Positions 11,524-24,719 of a DNA stretch of 64,000 nt are shown one piece after another. The position numbers and the translations under genes are program-made. The DNA lies in the NCBI RefSeq assembly GCF_041146395.1, contig NC_090989.1:217900843-217964842 (forward strand), written 5' to 3'. Each line of letters starts with the position of its first letter. Within the stretch, counting starts at the first letter, position 1. Below the pieces are notes generated by a model. The model saw only the letters and a list, made by a program, of their open reading frames with translations, had not been told where the DNA came from and did not search any database. This DNA is from Eulemur rufifrons. Its lineage: Eukaryota; Chordata; Mammalia; Primates; Lemuridae.

Positions 11524-14384
11524 AGACAGAGTCTCACTTTGTTGCCCAGGCTAGAGTGAGTGCCGTGGCGTCAGCCTAGCTCACAGCAACCTCAAACTCC
11601 TGAGCTCAAGGGATCCTCCTGTCTCAGCCTCCCAAGTAGTTGGGACTACAGGCATGCACCACCATGCCCGGCTAATTTTTTCTGTATATATATATATTTT
11701 AGCTGTCCATATAATTTCTCTCTATTTTTAGTAGAGATGGGGTCTCGCTCTTGCTCAGGCTGGTCTCAAACTCCTGAGCTCAAACGATCCTCCCACCTCG
11801 GCCTCCCAGAGTGCTAGGATTACAGGCGTGAGCCACCGCGCCCGGCCCAGTAATTTTTCATTCTAAGTATATAAAATCATAATTGTGATAAAGTAATAAT
11901 GAAAGGGAAACAAAGATTGGATTTAACTTTTTTTCTTTATTGATACATAATATTTTATATATTTATGGGGTGCATGTGAGTGCTTTCTACATGCATAGAA
12001 TGTGTAATGATCAAGTCAGGGCATTTAGGGTGTCCATTACCTTGAGTATTTATCATTTGTATGTGTTGGTAACATTTCAAGTTCTCTCCTAGTCTGCTAT
12101 CTGCTATCAAACATTAGAACTTATTTCTTCTATCTAACTGTAAGTTTGTACCCATTCACCAACCTCTCTTCATTTCCCTGTCCCACCCTCACACCCTTCC
12201 CAGCCTCTAGTATTTATCCTTCTATTCTATATCTACACGTGATAAGTTTTTTTTAGCTCTCACATATGAGTGAGAACATACAGAATTTGTCTTTCTATGC
12301 CTGGATTATTTCACTTAACACAATGGCCTCCAGTTCCAACCATGTTGCTATAAATGACATGATTTTATTCTTTTTTATGGCCAAATAGTATTTTATTGTG
12401 ATTATATGGCACATTTTATTTATCTATTCATCTGTTGATGGACACCTAGGTTAATTTCATACCTTTGCTATCATGAATAGTGCAATAAACATTTGAGTGC
12501 CAGGATCCCTTTGATATACTGATTTTTTTTCCTTTGGATGGATACCCAGTAGTGGGATTGGTTGGTCTTATAGTAGTTATAGGTTTTTTGTTTTTGTTTT
12601 TGTTTTTTCAGAAATCTCCATACTGTTTTCCTTAATGGTTGTACTAACTTACCTTCCCACCAGCAATGTATGAGAGTTCCCTTTTCTCTACATACTCACC
12701 AGCATCTATTATTTCTTGTCTTTTTAATAATAGCCATTGAATTTAGTTTTTAATGAAACAATAAACAACCCAGGAGAGTAAGGATATGGAGTTATACATT
12801 TAATTTAATCCTTATTTAAATCCAAAGCATAAGGCAAAATTTAATCATTACCTGTTCTCACCATAACAAAGCAATCTAGCCACCAGGAACGTTCAAACTC
12901 CTTTTTAAAATGTTTATTGTCACCTCAATATATAAACATACTAATTATAAAGATATTTTAATATAAAAGCAAAAGAGTGGAAATAATCACCTGTGTTCCC
13001 ACCAATCATCGACGTTAACATTTCAGTGGGTGCCCATCCAGTCTTTTTGCTGTTCACATCGGTCTGTCTTTTATAAGCCTTTGCAAGGGCAGTGTGGTTA
13101 ATCAGCCATGCTATTTCTGTTTTTTAATTAGCATTTAATATTTAAGTAAAATATAAAACTTGACATTGATATTTTGGTGCAAAAGATGTCACATGCCTAG
13201 TTGCAAATCAAAGGAATAAGAATTTGCAAAATAAAAATCTAATCATCAAATGTTTGTGTTTTTCTATTGGTATTTTTACATTGAATTTAAAGTATGTCTG
13301 GTTATAAAATAATACTTTAGTATAATTATCTAATGTAATAGTCCAAATTAACGTGAGATCACTTAACCATTTCCCAAGTGTTGGATATTCAGTGTTGTTA
13401 CAAGTGTCACATTGATTAATAATATGCTGTTTAAATATCTGCACATATTGTTTGTTGGCTTTCTTCTTTTTTTTTTTTTTTTTAAGGAACAGGGTCTCAC
13501 TGTGTCACCCAGGCTGGAGTACAGTGGCGTGTTAATAGCTCACTGTAACCCTGAACTTCTGGGTTCAATCAATCCTCTTGACTCTGCTTCCCAAGTAGCT
13601 GCGACTATACAAAATGAGCTAATTCTTTAAAAAAAATTTTGTAGAGACGAGGTCTTGTTATGTTGTCCAGGCTAGTCTTGACCCCATAGCCTCAAGCAAT
13701 CCTCCCACCTCGGCCTCCCAAAGTTCTGGGATTACAAATGTGAGCCACTTTGCGTGGTGGGTTTTCTTCTTTTTGAATTATTTCCTGGGGGTAAATTCTC
13801 AGAAGTGGCACTTGGTCAAAAGGTATAATCATTTTGACATTTTACATATTTCAAAGATGAAATATCACACTAAAAAAAAATGTGTGTTCTCCATCATAAG
13901 CCATGTAATAAGAATATGGTAGCTTTATCAATGAATCCCTAAGGTAAATCAAGTATTTAGCTAGACTTCCTTTGTTTAAGAAAAAGGCTTAAAGGTAATA
14001 ATGCTTCTTTCCCCACATCAAGGATAACACTCCAAAACAAGAATTATACTGCAGCCAGCCACCCTTTGTGATTTTCTTCTGGTCCTCAAACTATTAATAT
14101 TTCATTCCCTGAAGTAAGAGGTTAATTTACCAATTACAAGTGATATTGGATATCTATCTGATATTTTCAGGTAGGCTTAAAATTTAGTGCAAGGATGAAA
14201 AGACCTGGGACTTGGACTCTATTTAGTTTTACAGGAAACCAGCATTTTTGGCTCTAGAATCCTTATAATCTTAACATCCTTAGATTTCTTGTTGTTGGTG
14301 TGAAGATTTACTAAAATGAGAGTTGGAATTCTCCATTAATTTCTTTTTTATATTTATTCCCAAGGTTTGCAAGTAACAGCATAA
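5654..14384 (+). CDS. NMRK1: Nicotinamide riboside kinase 1, 3' part (five coding exons)
   Basis: Segments 5654-5801, 5884-5955, 6567-6676, 8747-8830 and 14365-14384 join without a frameshift into 143 residues ending at TAA, collinear with human NMRK1 from about residue 58 to 199. The enzyme phosphorylates nicotinamide riboside (and nicotinic acid riboside) to the mononucleotide in cytosolic NAD+ salvage. Seen here: the LIIEGF strand with the catalytic Glu (human E98), the Arg-rich lid KRRRSTRVY (human R128, R132, Y134) and the [11 protein letters not shown] segment. The Walker A loop and N-terminal 57 residues are not in the window. One extra residue relative to human lies in EMEENVTWE (human EMQDITWE). 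All introns are GT/AG. No frame disruption is visible, so the gene is probably functional. Human comparison is from memory. Confidence 0.95.
5884..5955 (+). CDS. NMRK1: NMRK1 exon B
   Basis: This 72-nt exon encodes [23 protein letters not shown] plus a split Ser codon. It follows only 82 bases of intron and ends at GTAAGT. It contains the start of the Arg-rich lid that closes over ATP. Human has Asp where this genome has Ala in the PL(D/A)TIW segment. Confidence 0.93.
6567..6676 (+). CDS. NMRK1: NMRK1 exon C
   Basis: This 110-nt exon encodes the split Ser, then [36 protein letters not shown] and the first base of a Val codon before GTAAGT. The Tyr of RVY is the residue that stacks on the nicotinamide ring in the human enzyme. 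A one-codon insertion relative to human lies in the EMEENVTW stretch. Confidence 0.94.
6850..7460. repeat. Unclassified ancient repeat-like DNA in NMRK1 intron
   Basis: Purine-rich text such as ccagggggcaggaaggaatg and gctccctctggctgtgtgg resembles a widespread old mammalian repeat, but I cannot name the family. Open frames on both strands here have no recognisable product. Confidence 0.35.
7980..8220. mobile_element. LINE-2 remnant
   Basis: Text such as ccttcagtggtctccatgtc, ggataacatccaaac and cattctagccattccgaacc follows the familiar L2 3' region. Old and diverged. Confidence 0.55.
8747..8830 (+). CDS. NMRK1: NMRK1 exon D
   Basis: This 84-nt exon follows a pyrimidine tract and CAG, and encodes [19 protein letters not shown] then IMQELAKQK and the first base of a Cys codon before GTAAGT. 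It forms the C-terminal helix region. If the intron were retained, translation would continue about 14 codons to a TAG. Confidence 0.94.
9013..9308 (-). mobile_element. Alu, reverse, old
   Basis: Reverse Alu after a (GTT)n tract in NMRK1's last intron, diverged. Confidence 0.88.
9309..11490. other. NMRK1 last intron: no gene; possible old repeat at 9640-10230
   Basis: No exon or RNA gene was recognised. 9640-10230 has repeat-like text (gtcatgtgactcactgaacc, cactatggctagggagatgg) that I could not assign to a family. Short open frames at 9420-9629, 10548-10751 and 10923-11129 have no recognisable homology. Confidence 0.4.
11492..11847 (-). mobile_element. Young lemur-type Alu, reverse
   Basis: Full-length with a long T-tract, the gtgccgtggcgtcagcctag variant, an extended middle linker including tatatatattttagctgtcc, and a clean gcgcccggcc end. 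Low divergence suggests recent activity in the strepsirrhine lineage. Confidence 0.92.
11928..12755 (-). mobile_element. LINE-1 3' end, reverse (primate-age)
   Basis: Reverse complement of L1 3' UTR and the end of ORF2: tatgagtgagaacatacaga, tggcctccagttccaaccat, atctgttgatggacacctag, ggatacccagtagtgggatt. Truncated at its 5' end near 12755; no intact frame. Confidence 0.85.
12900..13900 (-). mobile_element. Probable L1M fragments around a nested Alu
   Basis: 12900-13465 and 13758-13900 contain AT-rich text, with tgggggtaaattctcagaagtgg resembling the old L1 3' region in reverse. The Alu at 13467-13757 separates the pieces. Assignment is tentative. Confidence 0.35.
13467..13757 (-). mobile_element. 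Alu, reverse, old
   Basis: Diverged reverse Alu with several small deletions (for example the left-arm gactatacaaaatgagct). Confidence 0.88.
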
Positions 14385-14730
14385 AGATGGAATGCAACAA
14401 ATCCTTCCTGGAGTGATTTAGAGAAATTGAAGGAATATGTTTAAGAACCTAAACCAAGATACAATATGTACTGTGGTGCGATGACAGCTATTGTTTTATA
14501 TGTTTGTTTCTTATTGCACGTGGTTTTCTCGATGTGTAGAACAGTAAATATCCCTGCCAATGGACAGGAATTGACCTTAACAAGTTGCTCCCATTCCAGG
14601 AAGTGCGTAGATATAGCATAGCTCACAGTGAGTCAGAAAGTCTTCACTTTCTGGACGTAGCTCTATAATAATGATTGTCAAACTCTTCTGACTAGAACCC
14701 AGAGTAAGAAATAAAGATTACATCACAATC
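14365..14730 (+). CDS. NMRK1: NMRK1 last exon: final six codons, stop and candidate 3' UTR
   Basis: The coding part is only 14365-14384: GT completes the Cys codon, then LQVTA and TAA, identical to the human C-terminus. The acceptor is a T-rich tract ending CCAAG. The exon lies 5.5 kb after the previous one. The end at about 14730 is inferred from the AATAAA at 14710-14715; a longer 3' UTR is possible. Confidence 0.85.
14710..14715 (+). promoter_or_regulatory. Candidate polyadenylation signal of NMRK1
   Basis: A canonical AATAAA lies 326 bases after the stop codon, followed by GT-rich sequence from about 14750. It is the first canonical hexamer after the stop that I noticed. Transcript evidence would be needed to confirm its use. 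Confidence 0.4.
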
Positions 14731-16528
<1,798 letters not shown>

Positions 16529-16843
16529 GCTTACTACTATCAGTGAAAAATAAATAGGAATCTGAAATAATATCAGTACTTCATTTCTGTATGTGCTGTT
16601 TCACATTACAGTTACTCGTTATCAGAGGAGTTAATGGCAGTATTGTATCTATTTAGAAAGATAGTATATATATTTGATAAAGAGCAAATCTCTGCTCTTT
16701 ATATATTGACAAGGAGCAAATCTGCTGAACTCTTCACTTTCTATGCATAAGTAACCCCAATCCCTTTAGGATGAATTTGCTATAAGAAGGCTTCAATGTG
16801 CTTAGTATTAAACATGGGAGGAGGAGGTTTAAAAGACACAGAC

Positions 16844-17142
16844 ATATTAATCCTAAAGGTTAAGATTCAAACTCAATAGTTTTCCTTTTAAGGACATGCT
16901 TATGATATTACATAGAATCATAAAATGTTGGAGAAGTATCAGCTGGTCCAATACTGTCTATTTCAGTACGGAAAATGAAACCAGAGCTGCTGACCTGTCC
17001 AGCATGCAGCTAGCTAGTGGAAGGACCCCGGCCAGGCCACAATCCCGACACCACGCAAGCATGCACACATAGATTTTTCATTTTAGAGCAAAGAATGGCA
17101 GGAAAATAGCCTGCAAGAATACATCATCTCTCCCTCCCTCCC
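16844..17142 (+). repeat. Local 299-bp duplication, copy 1
   Basis: Aligns with 17714-18012 at a constant offset of 870, with about nine mismatches by eye, mostly transitions. It contains an older SINE-like core (catagaatcataaaatgttg). Sequence on both sides differs between copies. Confidence 0.92.
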
Positions 17143-17713
17143 TTAAAGGAAGCAAATTAAGGAGCCTGGAAAGCTGTGTCAGGGAAAAATAAAGCTTGCT
17201 TTCTGCACTTTTGGAGCCTAGTCAAGGAGGCAGGCCAATTCCTGAGGTTATCTGTGGAACAGAAAGCAGTGGGAGCTCCGTGCCACTAACTATGCGGACC
17301 TTCAGTTTGTAGCTCCAGCTATTCTTTCAATACTCTACCAATGGCACAGAGTTAAGAAAAAGCAAGGATATGGAAAAAGCAAAATAGGCATTACTCTCCA
17401 CTTCTGTGCACACACATAAATAATTGAAAATCAGGGTAGTATGACCTGTGGGTAAGAGAACATCAAAAGCAACATTTTTTACCAAAGTGACCATATCTGA
17501 TGCATTTTTTCCCATGAGTCCAGAAATGTCATAAAATGTAAAAGTAGAGACATAATAATATGCTCCACTTCCAGATCCTAGAGAAGTTAGGTTATCTTCT
17601 TCAAGACTGAAAATAGAGACTAAAACTCATACGAAGAAACCCCTATTGACTCTTCCCTTCAAACTTGCACAAGCAAGTTCCTGGAACTTGCTCGTTGCAG
17701 TGGTTTGAGACTT

Positions 17714-18012
17714 ATATTAATCCTAAAGGTTGAGATTCAAACCCAATAGTTTTCCTTTTAAGGATATGCTTATGATATTACATAGAATCATAAAATGTTG
17801 GAGAAGTATCAGCTGGTCCAATACTGTCTATTTCAGTATGGAAAATGAAACCAGAGCTGGTGACCTGTCCAGCATGCAGCTAGCCAGTGGAAGGACCCCG
17901 GCCAGGTCACAATCCCGACACCACACAAGCATGCACACATAGATTTTTCATTTTAGAGCAAAGAATGGCAGAAAAATAGCCTGCAAGAATACATCATCTC
18001 TCCCTCCCTCCC
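17714..18012 (+). repeat. Local 299-bp duplication, copy 2
   Basis: Direct-orientation partner of 16844-17142, 571 bp downstream of its end. A short open frame at 17730-17942 lies inside and has no recognisable product. Confidence 0.92.
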
Positions 18013-18125
18013 ATTAGATGCCAGTAGCACCCTACCCCCTTACAGTTGGGACAACCAAAAATATCTTCACACATTGCCAAGTATCCCCTAGAAGGCAAAA
18101 TCATCCCCACTTGAGAACTGCTGAT
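18013..18125. mobile_element. MER-type DNA transposon fragment
   Basis: gccagtagcaccctaccccc ... acaaccaaaaatatcttcac ... attgccaagtatcccctaga ... ttgagaactgctgat follows a common non-autonomous element ending in a hAT-like inverted repeat. Confidence 0.5.
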
Positions 18126-18338
18126 AATGATACAAGTTAAATTTGTCCAGTAGAGATGCAAATGATTTTTCTGGTAGAAAAGATAACACTAAAAGTTACA
18201 GTTTTATTGCTCTCTATATTAACCAGTTATATATCAAATTAACAATCTTATTCAAGCCACCACAAATACTTTGCTGTCTCTAATTCTCTTTCACCCAATC
18301 TTACCATATTATCTGTTCCCTAATTAACATGTTAAATC

Positions 18339-18391
18339 CTTTTTTTTTTTTCTTTTTTTAGAGATGGGGGTCTCATTTTGTCAGCCAGGCA
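18339..18391 (-). mobile_element. Alu fragment
   Basis: T-tract followed by gagatgggggtctcattttgtcagccaggc, a remnant of one reverse Alu arm. Confidence 0.5.
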
Positions 18392-18403
18392 AGTGCACCC
18401 AGA

Positions 18404-18600
18404 TTAACTTTTGAAAAGTATGTTTTCACAATACTTTACATACATTATTTAATCCTTATAACAACCATATAAATATGAGGCTTTGAGTGGTAAAGTAACT
18501 GCCCAAAGTCACACTGCTTACACTTGTTGGAGCTGGGTTTGGAACCCAAGTCTTCATGGCCCAAATAGTGAGCTGTTGACCACCATGCTATAGTGGGTAT
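18404..18600 (-). mobile_element. MIR, reverse
   Basis: Reverse MIR text: ttatttaatccttataacaa, aaagtaactgcccaaagtca, gagctgggtttggaacccaa. Confidence 0.75.
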
Positions 18601-19217
18601 TTTGAGGCTAGCTCTAAAATTATGACCCAGCTTGCTGCTGTCACTGCCCTTAGCATGAAATTATACCTCCACTGTCTTGGCCACCTGCTTTGTATTCAAA
18701 GGGGCTTCATGGTTCAAAATCCGAGAACTAATCAAAGAATCTAACTTTGGAACATTCTATGCTCACTTTATTGTTATATCACAGCAGCCACAGCATAGAA
18801 GACTGACAGGATTACCTGGAGTCTGTAGCTACTCAATTCAAGACAGCATGTTTAACATGCTCCTTAAACTTATCTCCATGAGTGAGTTGCTGCTGCCCCT
18901 CTCCAAGCAAAAGATGGACCCAGCAGGAACTCTTTTGGGACTTGCTTATGCTGATACTTACTTTTTTGTTCCTCTTCCTATTTTACAAATAGGAGATGTG
19001 GTAGAATAAGGCACAAAAGCAACAGGTATTAATGACATCAGCACTTAAAGGTATTTTGGTTAGGTCTGTGCTGATTGTCATGTGTTCTCTGTCTAGAACA
19101 ATGATACTAACCAAAGTAGACAGCATATAAATGCTTATCAGACTTCCTAATTAAATAAACATCTGCCTGAGTCTTGAAATTCTTAGGAGGTAACATAGCT
19201 TTATGAAATACATGCAA
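18601..19217. other. Unassigned DNA with a 110-codon open frame of no known family
   Basis: 18677-19009 is open for 110 codons but has no recognisable domain, no upstream CpG island and no splice context, and the surroundings are repeats. I regard it as chance. Confidence 0.4.
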
Positions 19218-19446
19218 TAATAAAAATAGCTATCATGCATAGAGTGCTTATCACACACCAGCCACCATTCTAAACTCCCTACATATATTATCTCATTTAA
19301 TACTCATAAAACTCTATTGGGAGATATTATTCTTTTTCAGATGAGGAAACTGAGGCACAAAGAGGTTAAGTAACTGTCCAAGTCCACATAAGCAGTGACA
19401 GAGCCAAGTTCAAATTTGATTTCAGAGTTCATGCTGTTAACTACCA
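19218..19446 (-). mobile_element. MIR, reverse, near full length
   Basis: atctcatttaatactcataa, cagatgaggaaactgaggca and gtaactgtccaagtccacat are diagnostic of MIR in reverse. Confidence 0.85.
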
Positions 19447-20339
19447 GATTCTACTGTAATAATAGAAGTGATTATCTATCAGATTGGCAGGAGTAGAATC
19501 TGAAGGTCAAAGGAATAAGACTTCACTGAGGATATGACTGGCTGAGTGTTCTGGAGGCCAGGATATGTAGAGATCCTCCAGACCTGTATCTTGATGTGGT
19601 CCTTACTGTCCTGCAGAAGTGGTGCAAGGTTCAGAAAAGAAGTTTCCTTCTATGATCACCTGACAGTACTGGATGGATGAAGGACGTGTTGTCCATCTGG
19701 CCTACAGCTGCTATATAGAAACAGCAGATTTATTTGGTGGGAAGGCTGACGTCTATATTGAATAACCTTAGGTATTATCATTACTTTTAGTAAACCACAA
19801 ACAACATGGAGAAGTAATGTTTACTTCTTGCAGTTGGAGACCTTGACTCAATTCACATTTTTGCATATTTGTAAGTTATAAGAATTATTAGAAAGTCTGA
19901 GGCATTAGTAAAAATGATGATGTATGCTTCCTGAAAATACTTTATTTCACTCAAATACATATAGAAACACAAAGTGCTTCCCAGTTTTCTACCACATCCA
20001 TGAAAGTTAGGACAATCTTAAGAAGTGTTACTCCACTTAACAACAAAGGAAAATGAGGCACAAAGAAGTTATTTTAGACCACTCAAGTGGTCAGTATTAG
20101 AGCCAAACTTGTTTGGTTTATTTCAGTGTAAATTGTGAACTAGGTCTCTTTTCCAATCCAATATACTTTCTTCTGTTCTCTTTTTCTTTCCAATAAGCTT
20201 GCAATAAGGCTGTCATCAAAAAAAAAAAATTAGTTTTCAGGATATCATGAGTCTGGGCCTGCAGTTGTCGGGTCCTCTGTCTTTTGAGCAGTCCTGAGCT
20301 GCTGGTGGAGGAGAGGAAATCGAGGATGGAGCACTAGAG
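19447..20339. other. Intergenic DNA; a weak MIR fragment only
   Basis: Around 19980-20150 a weak MIR-like stretch (aaaatgaggcacaaagaagt) can be seen. No gene was recognised. Confidence 0.4.
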
Positions 20340-20620
20340 GGAAGCGGCAGCAATGGTTGGTCACGTTGAGAAAGGAAGCAACCAAGTGGAAAGCGCATGG
20401 GACTGTGGGTAAGCAGACCTGGCTTCTCCTTCTGACTCTGATGCCCGAACATGGGCACGCCATTTAACTTGCCCACATCTCAGGAAGTAAAGCTTCCCTC
20501 AGAACTGAAATTATCCATTTCTACTTCATGGTATTTGATTAAAAGAGTTAGCGAATATAAAGCATCCAGTCAAATGCCTGGCACCCGGTGGGTGTTCACT
20601 ATTATTAGCTCTATCTTTCA
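20340..20620 (+). mobile_element. MIR, forward
   Basis: gggactgtgggtaagcagac ... cgccatttaacttgcc ... gcatccagtcaaatgcctgg ... gtgttcactattatta follows forward MIR from head to tail. Two overlapping open frames on the opposite strand are chance. Confidence 0.7.
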
Positions 20621-21019
20621 ATCCCAACCCTCTTGATTCCATCCTACAAGCCTAAGACTGTTGTTAAGATCAAATAATATGTTATGAAATCATCTGAGAA
20701 GCTCTAAAGGGCCCTGCAAATATTAAGGATGTTAAAAGATTATTGGACACATCTAAGCCTATCACGATGGCTAGAGGTGAGTCACCCATTACCCTTGGAA
20801 TTTTTAAAAATTATTATTCTTTCCCCTTCAAGGGTTCCCTTAATACTCATTTTAATCATTTTCACCCTATAAAAAATGAATGGGTATGGTGGATCATATT
20901 GTATATTTTCTGTAGGACCTAAAACTCTAGATAAGGGTAGTCCTCAGCTTTTGCAACAATAGCTCGTCTATTCTATCCATAACATCCCCCTCCTCCAACT
21001 CAAGGACACCTTAATCACA

Positions 21020-21405
21020 GGCATAAAATTGTATCATGATGTTTCTACCTTGCTCTCTTGGATTGCTCGTCCTGGAAAAAACCAGCTAACCTATTGTGAG
21101 AATATTCAAGCTACCCTTTCCAAAAACCCAGATGGCAAAATAGTAGGACTATCTGCCAAGAGCCATCACCCGCTTGCCAGCCATGTGACTGAGCCATCTT
21201 GGAAGTGGGTCCTCCATTGCCAGTCTAGTCTTTAGATGACTGGGCCACATCTGACAGCTGATTTCAACTTTATGAGACCCAGAGGGAGAATCACCAGCTA
21301 AGTTACTCCCAAATTCCTTACTCACAGAAATAGTACAAGGTGACTACGTTTTAAGCTGCTAAAGTTTGGGTAATCTGTTATGCAGGATTAGATAACTAAT
21401 ACAAA
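21020..21405 (+). mobile_element. MaLR-type LTR (MLT1-like), partial
   Basis: gagccatcttggaagtgggt, agtctttagatgactgggcc, tttaagctgctaaagtttgg and the end attagataactaatac follow an MLT1-type LTR 3' half in forward orientation. Old solo LTR remnant. Confidence 0.6.
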
Positions 21406-21489
21406 ACCCATTCCAAATCATTGGTTGAGGCTGATTTGAATTGATTGTTCTTCTGCCGCTCCCAACCAAAGAAATTCTGGATAATATCC

Positions 21490-21595
21490 CCACTGTAACA
21501 GAATTGCTTGGGATGGGTCCTGGACATCTGTGTTGTTTAAAACCTCTGCAGATGATTCTGATATGCAGTCCCAGTTTAAAACCTCTGTTTTATTT
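21490..21595. mobile_element. MER20-like fragment
   Basis: cagaattgcttgggatgggt and gcagatgattctgatatgca resemble MER20 but the copy is short and diverged. Confidence 0.4.
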
Positions 21596-22329
21596 GTGAA
21601 TATAGATACTTAACATATATTAATAATTATAACCCACTGCCTTCAAATCAGCTAAATTTCCTTCTCTCTTCCATGATACATTTGGAGAGCAAGGATCAGC
21701 TTTTAGGCAATGGAAGCTCAGGTCAGCTTCTCCAACATGAGGGAAATCTGAGGATTTTTCTTCCGCTCTATCTCTAACAGAGAAACGAGCAAAAAAAGAT
21801 TAATTTTCACTATTTTACTCTTGAATTTCCGTCTTGGTTTCATTGTTCTGGGTTAAGACCAGAGGTAATTTATATGAAAGAGTCCTTGGCCGTGGAACAA
21901 TTTCCAGCTGCTCCCATCACATTCTGTTGCCAACCCACCCTTAGCCCTGACCCAGACATTCTTTCATGTGATAGTCAACAAATATTTTTCAAGTAAATTT
22001 GAAATTCTCTTATACCCAGAGAATATGAAGGGCAATGGTGAGATGCTGACACTTCTGTCTAGTCCTCACTCATAGACATAAACCAAAGAAGCTGAATTTT
22101 CAAACCTGAAACTTGGAAACAAGAGTAAATGAATGGCTCAGCATCTCTTCTGCCCTCTTTCTGTATCCTTTTCACAAACACACAGGCAGCTCCTTATGAC
22201 AGTCACATATCAACAGATTTAAAAAAAAAAAAAATCTTTGTAGGGAATCTAAATTATAAAGATCTTGGCTAATTGATAATGGAGTCAACCACCAACCTAA
22301 TACCCTAGTAATTATCCTCAGTTCCTTTC

Positions 22330-22610
22330 TCTCCTGATTCCACTCACGGAAACAGCCCCCAAATCCTATTATTTTTACTTCAGAAATCTCATATGCAGAC
22401 TTTCATTCCTGTACTTACAGTTACAGCCTTTAGTCAGACTACTTTTGTTCATCCTCTGCCTACTCTATTACAATAGCCTCTTAACTGGTGGCTTTGGCAA
22501 TAATCCTCTCTCCAGTTCACTCTGCACACTGCTGCTAGAGTTATCTTTGTAAATTGTAAATTGCGTCATGCCACTTCCTTGATTAAAAATATCCCATTGT
22601 TGTCATGTAC
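22330..22610. mobile_element. LINE-2 remnant
   Basis: ctattacaatagcctcttaa, ctctccagttcactctgcac and cgtcatgccacttccttgat are typical of L2 3' regions. Confidence 0.5.
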
Positions 22611-22659
22611 CCTCTAATGTGTACACTGGGAAGGGTACATCACTTCTGTAAAATTGTTG

Positions 22660-23095
22660 CTGAAAATGCATACTCCCAATCTAATCATGAAAAAACATCA
22701 GACAAGTGCAAATTACGAGTCATTTATGAAACAAATGACCAATTCTTTTCCAAAGTATCAAGGTCATAAAAGAAAAAAAGACTGAGAAACTGTTACAGAC
22801 TGGAGAAGTCTAAGGAAGCATGACAACGAAATGCAATGCCAGATCCTGGATTGGATTCTGGAACAGCAGAAAGACATTAGTGGGAAAACTGGTGAAATGC
22901 AAATAAATTCTGCAGTGTAGTTAGTCCTACTGCACCAATTTTTTAGTTTTGATCATTGCATGATGGTGATGCAAAATGTTGATGAAGGAATCGGGGTGAA
23001 AAGTATAAGAAAACTTCCTGTACTACATGTGCAACTTTCTTGCAACTCTGTAATTATTTCAAAAGGTGACAGAAGAGAAAGCAGGAAAAAAAATA
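22660..23095 (+). mobile_element. L1M 3' end
   Basis: catgacaacgaaatgcaatg, gatcctggattggattctgg and the later text to aactctgtaattatttcaaa match the 3' UTR of old mammalian L1s. Confidence 0.6.
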
Positions 23096-23517
23096 TATGC
23101 CATTGCATCAAATTCTAATCAATTTATAGGCTTGGTGGATGGGGAGGAGGAGAGAGAGAGAATAATGAATGTATGTCTGACAGGTACGTGGGATGAGATG
23201 TGAATTTACAAGACTTCCCATCAACTGATTCAAATACACATATGGTATGAACATCCAATGGTGCTAAATGTGGTTTGACTCTTTAGAAAATATGATGCCT
23301 AAATGGAAGCCAGTTACTTTATCTGGTGCTCAGCTAAAGAAACAAGGTATCTGTTCCAACACCAGAGGAAAAACTGAGTGTGCTGATCTATTGGATGTGG
23401 CAGAGAAGCCTTCCAATTTCCATCTGCCCCTTCTTTAGCAATAAAAATCCTGATTTTTCAGATTAAAACACTGTCACTGTGCTAAAAGAAATTGCAGCTT
23501 TTCTCTATTTATTTGGA

Positions 23518-23710
23518 AAAGAGCACAATGTAATAATGAAAACCAGAGCTTTCATGTCCATCACTTACAGCAGAATCAAATATAGCCGTGTGATTACGGG
23601 GAAGTTATCATCTTGAGACTTAGTCACCTTGTCTGTAAAGGAGATAATGATAAATTTACTTCATAAGGTGCTATGAAGATAAAAGATGTAGAGGGAAAAA
23701 ATGCTAAAAT
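23518..23710 (+). mobile_element. MIR, forward
   Basis: gtgtgattacggggaagtta, ttagtcaccttgtctgtaaa and gataatgataaatttacttc follow the forward MIR core. Confidence 0.65.
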
Positions 23711-24719
23711 TTGTAGCAGTGGAAGGTTAGGTGTAAGATGTTCAAGTACAGCTGTTGGCTTATTCTTTAGATATCACTCTAATTGTGTTTAATTAATCCA
23801 AGTAGTCAATAGTTTAGAAATTGTGAACTTAGAATTGTGGTACTCAGCTTTCTTTTTTCATTCTAGTCTTTACTTCTTTGCTCATTCTTGCATCCTCTAC
23901 CTTCTATCCACCAAATCATCCAATCTCTCCAGTTTCCTAAAATGAAGAAGAATTCATCTTCTGATCTAGTGACCAGAGAAGGGGGGAAGCTGGGAAGGAA
24001 GGATGAATCTCTTTGCCTGAATGCTAATGTCAGTCCTTTCCCCAATCAGGAGGTATCTTCACCTAATGTACTTTTCATCTTTTCTCTTCCCTCTCTTTTC
24101 TTCCTGCTGCCTAGATATAATTGATTGTCCTATCAAATAGTTCTAATTACTAAAGTTAGGTAGATATACTTTTATTTTTTTAAAAGTCAGAAGTTATAAA
24201 TAAGTATTTCAGCTATATTCGAGCACCATTTAAAAGTTGCCTTAAAACAAAACAAAACAAAACAAAACAGAGAAATCTGCAGCCTAAAATATGTGTTTTC
24301 AACCTGTTAGTGAAAAGTAATGACATTATTACCAGCTAGTCCTGGATTTCATAGAGTAAACATGCATTAGGGTATCAGCAAGTAAACTTCCAGTTAGAAA
24401 AAAAAAATTATAAAACACCATATTTGCAATTGTAAACAAATCGTCACAGTAGGATCATGTGACAAATCATGACTGTTGGGCTTCCTTATGCCTATTTGAC
24501 CATAAATATTTTTATTTGGAATTACATATGGCAGTGGAGGTGGGACACTACAATCTTCAGTCCTTAGAATTTCTGGCAGTCTTCATCCAATCTGCTAGAT
24601 TTGAGAAAAATCAAATGGAGGATAAGAGAGTAGATTTGTGTGAGGGGGCATTGGGAGAAGGACAAACCCACTGTCCTTATAAATTTCCACTCGTAATACG
24701 TTTGTAATTCTAGCTACAA
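23711..24719. other. Intergenic DNA with an (AAAAC)n tract; nothing else seen
   Basis: 24244-24270 is a short (AAAAC)n run. Open frames at 23863-24124 and 24459-24707 have no recognisable product. Confidence 0.5.

Noticed and set aside
18677..19009. 110-codon open frame on the + strand
   Set aside because: No recognisable domain, no CpG island or splice context, and it lies between two MIR elements.
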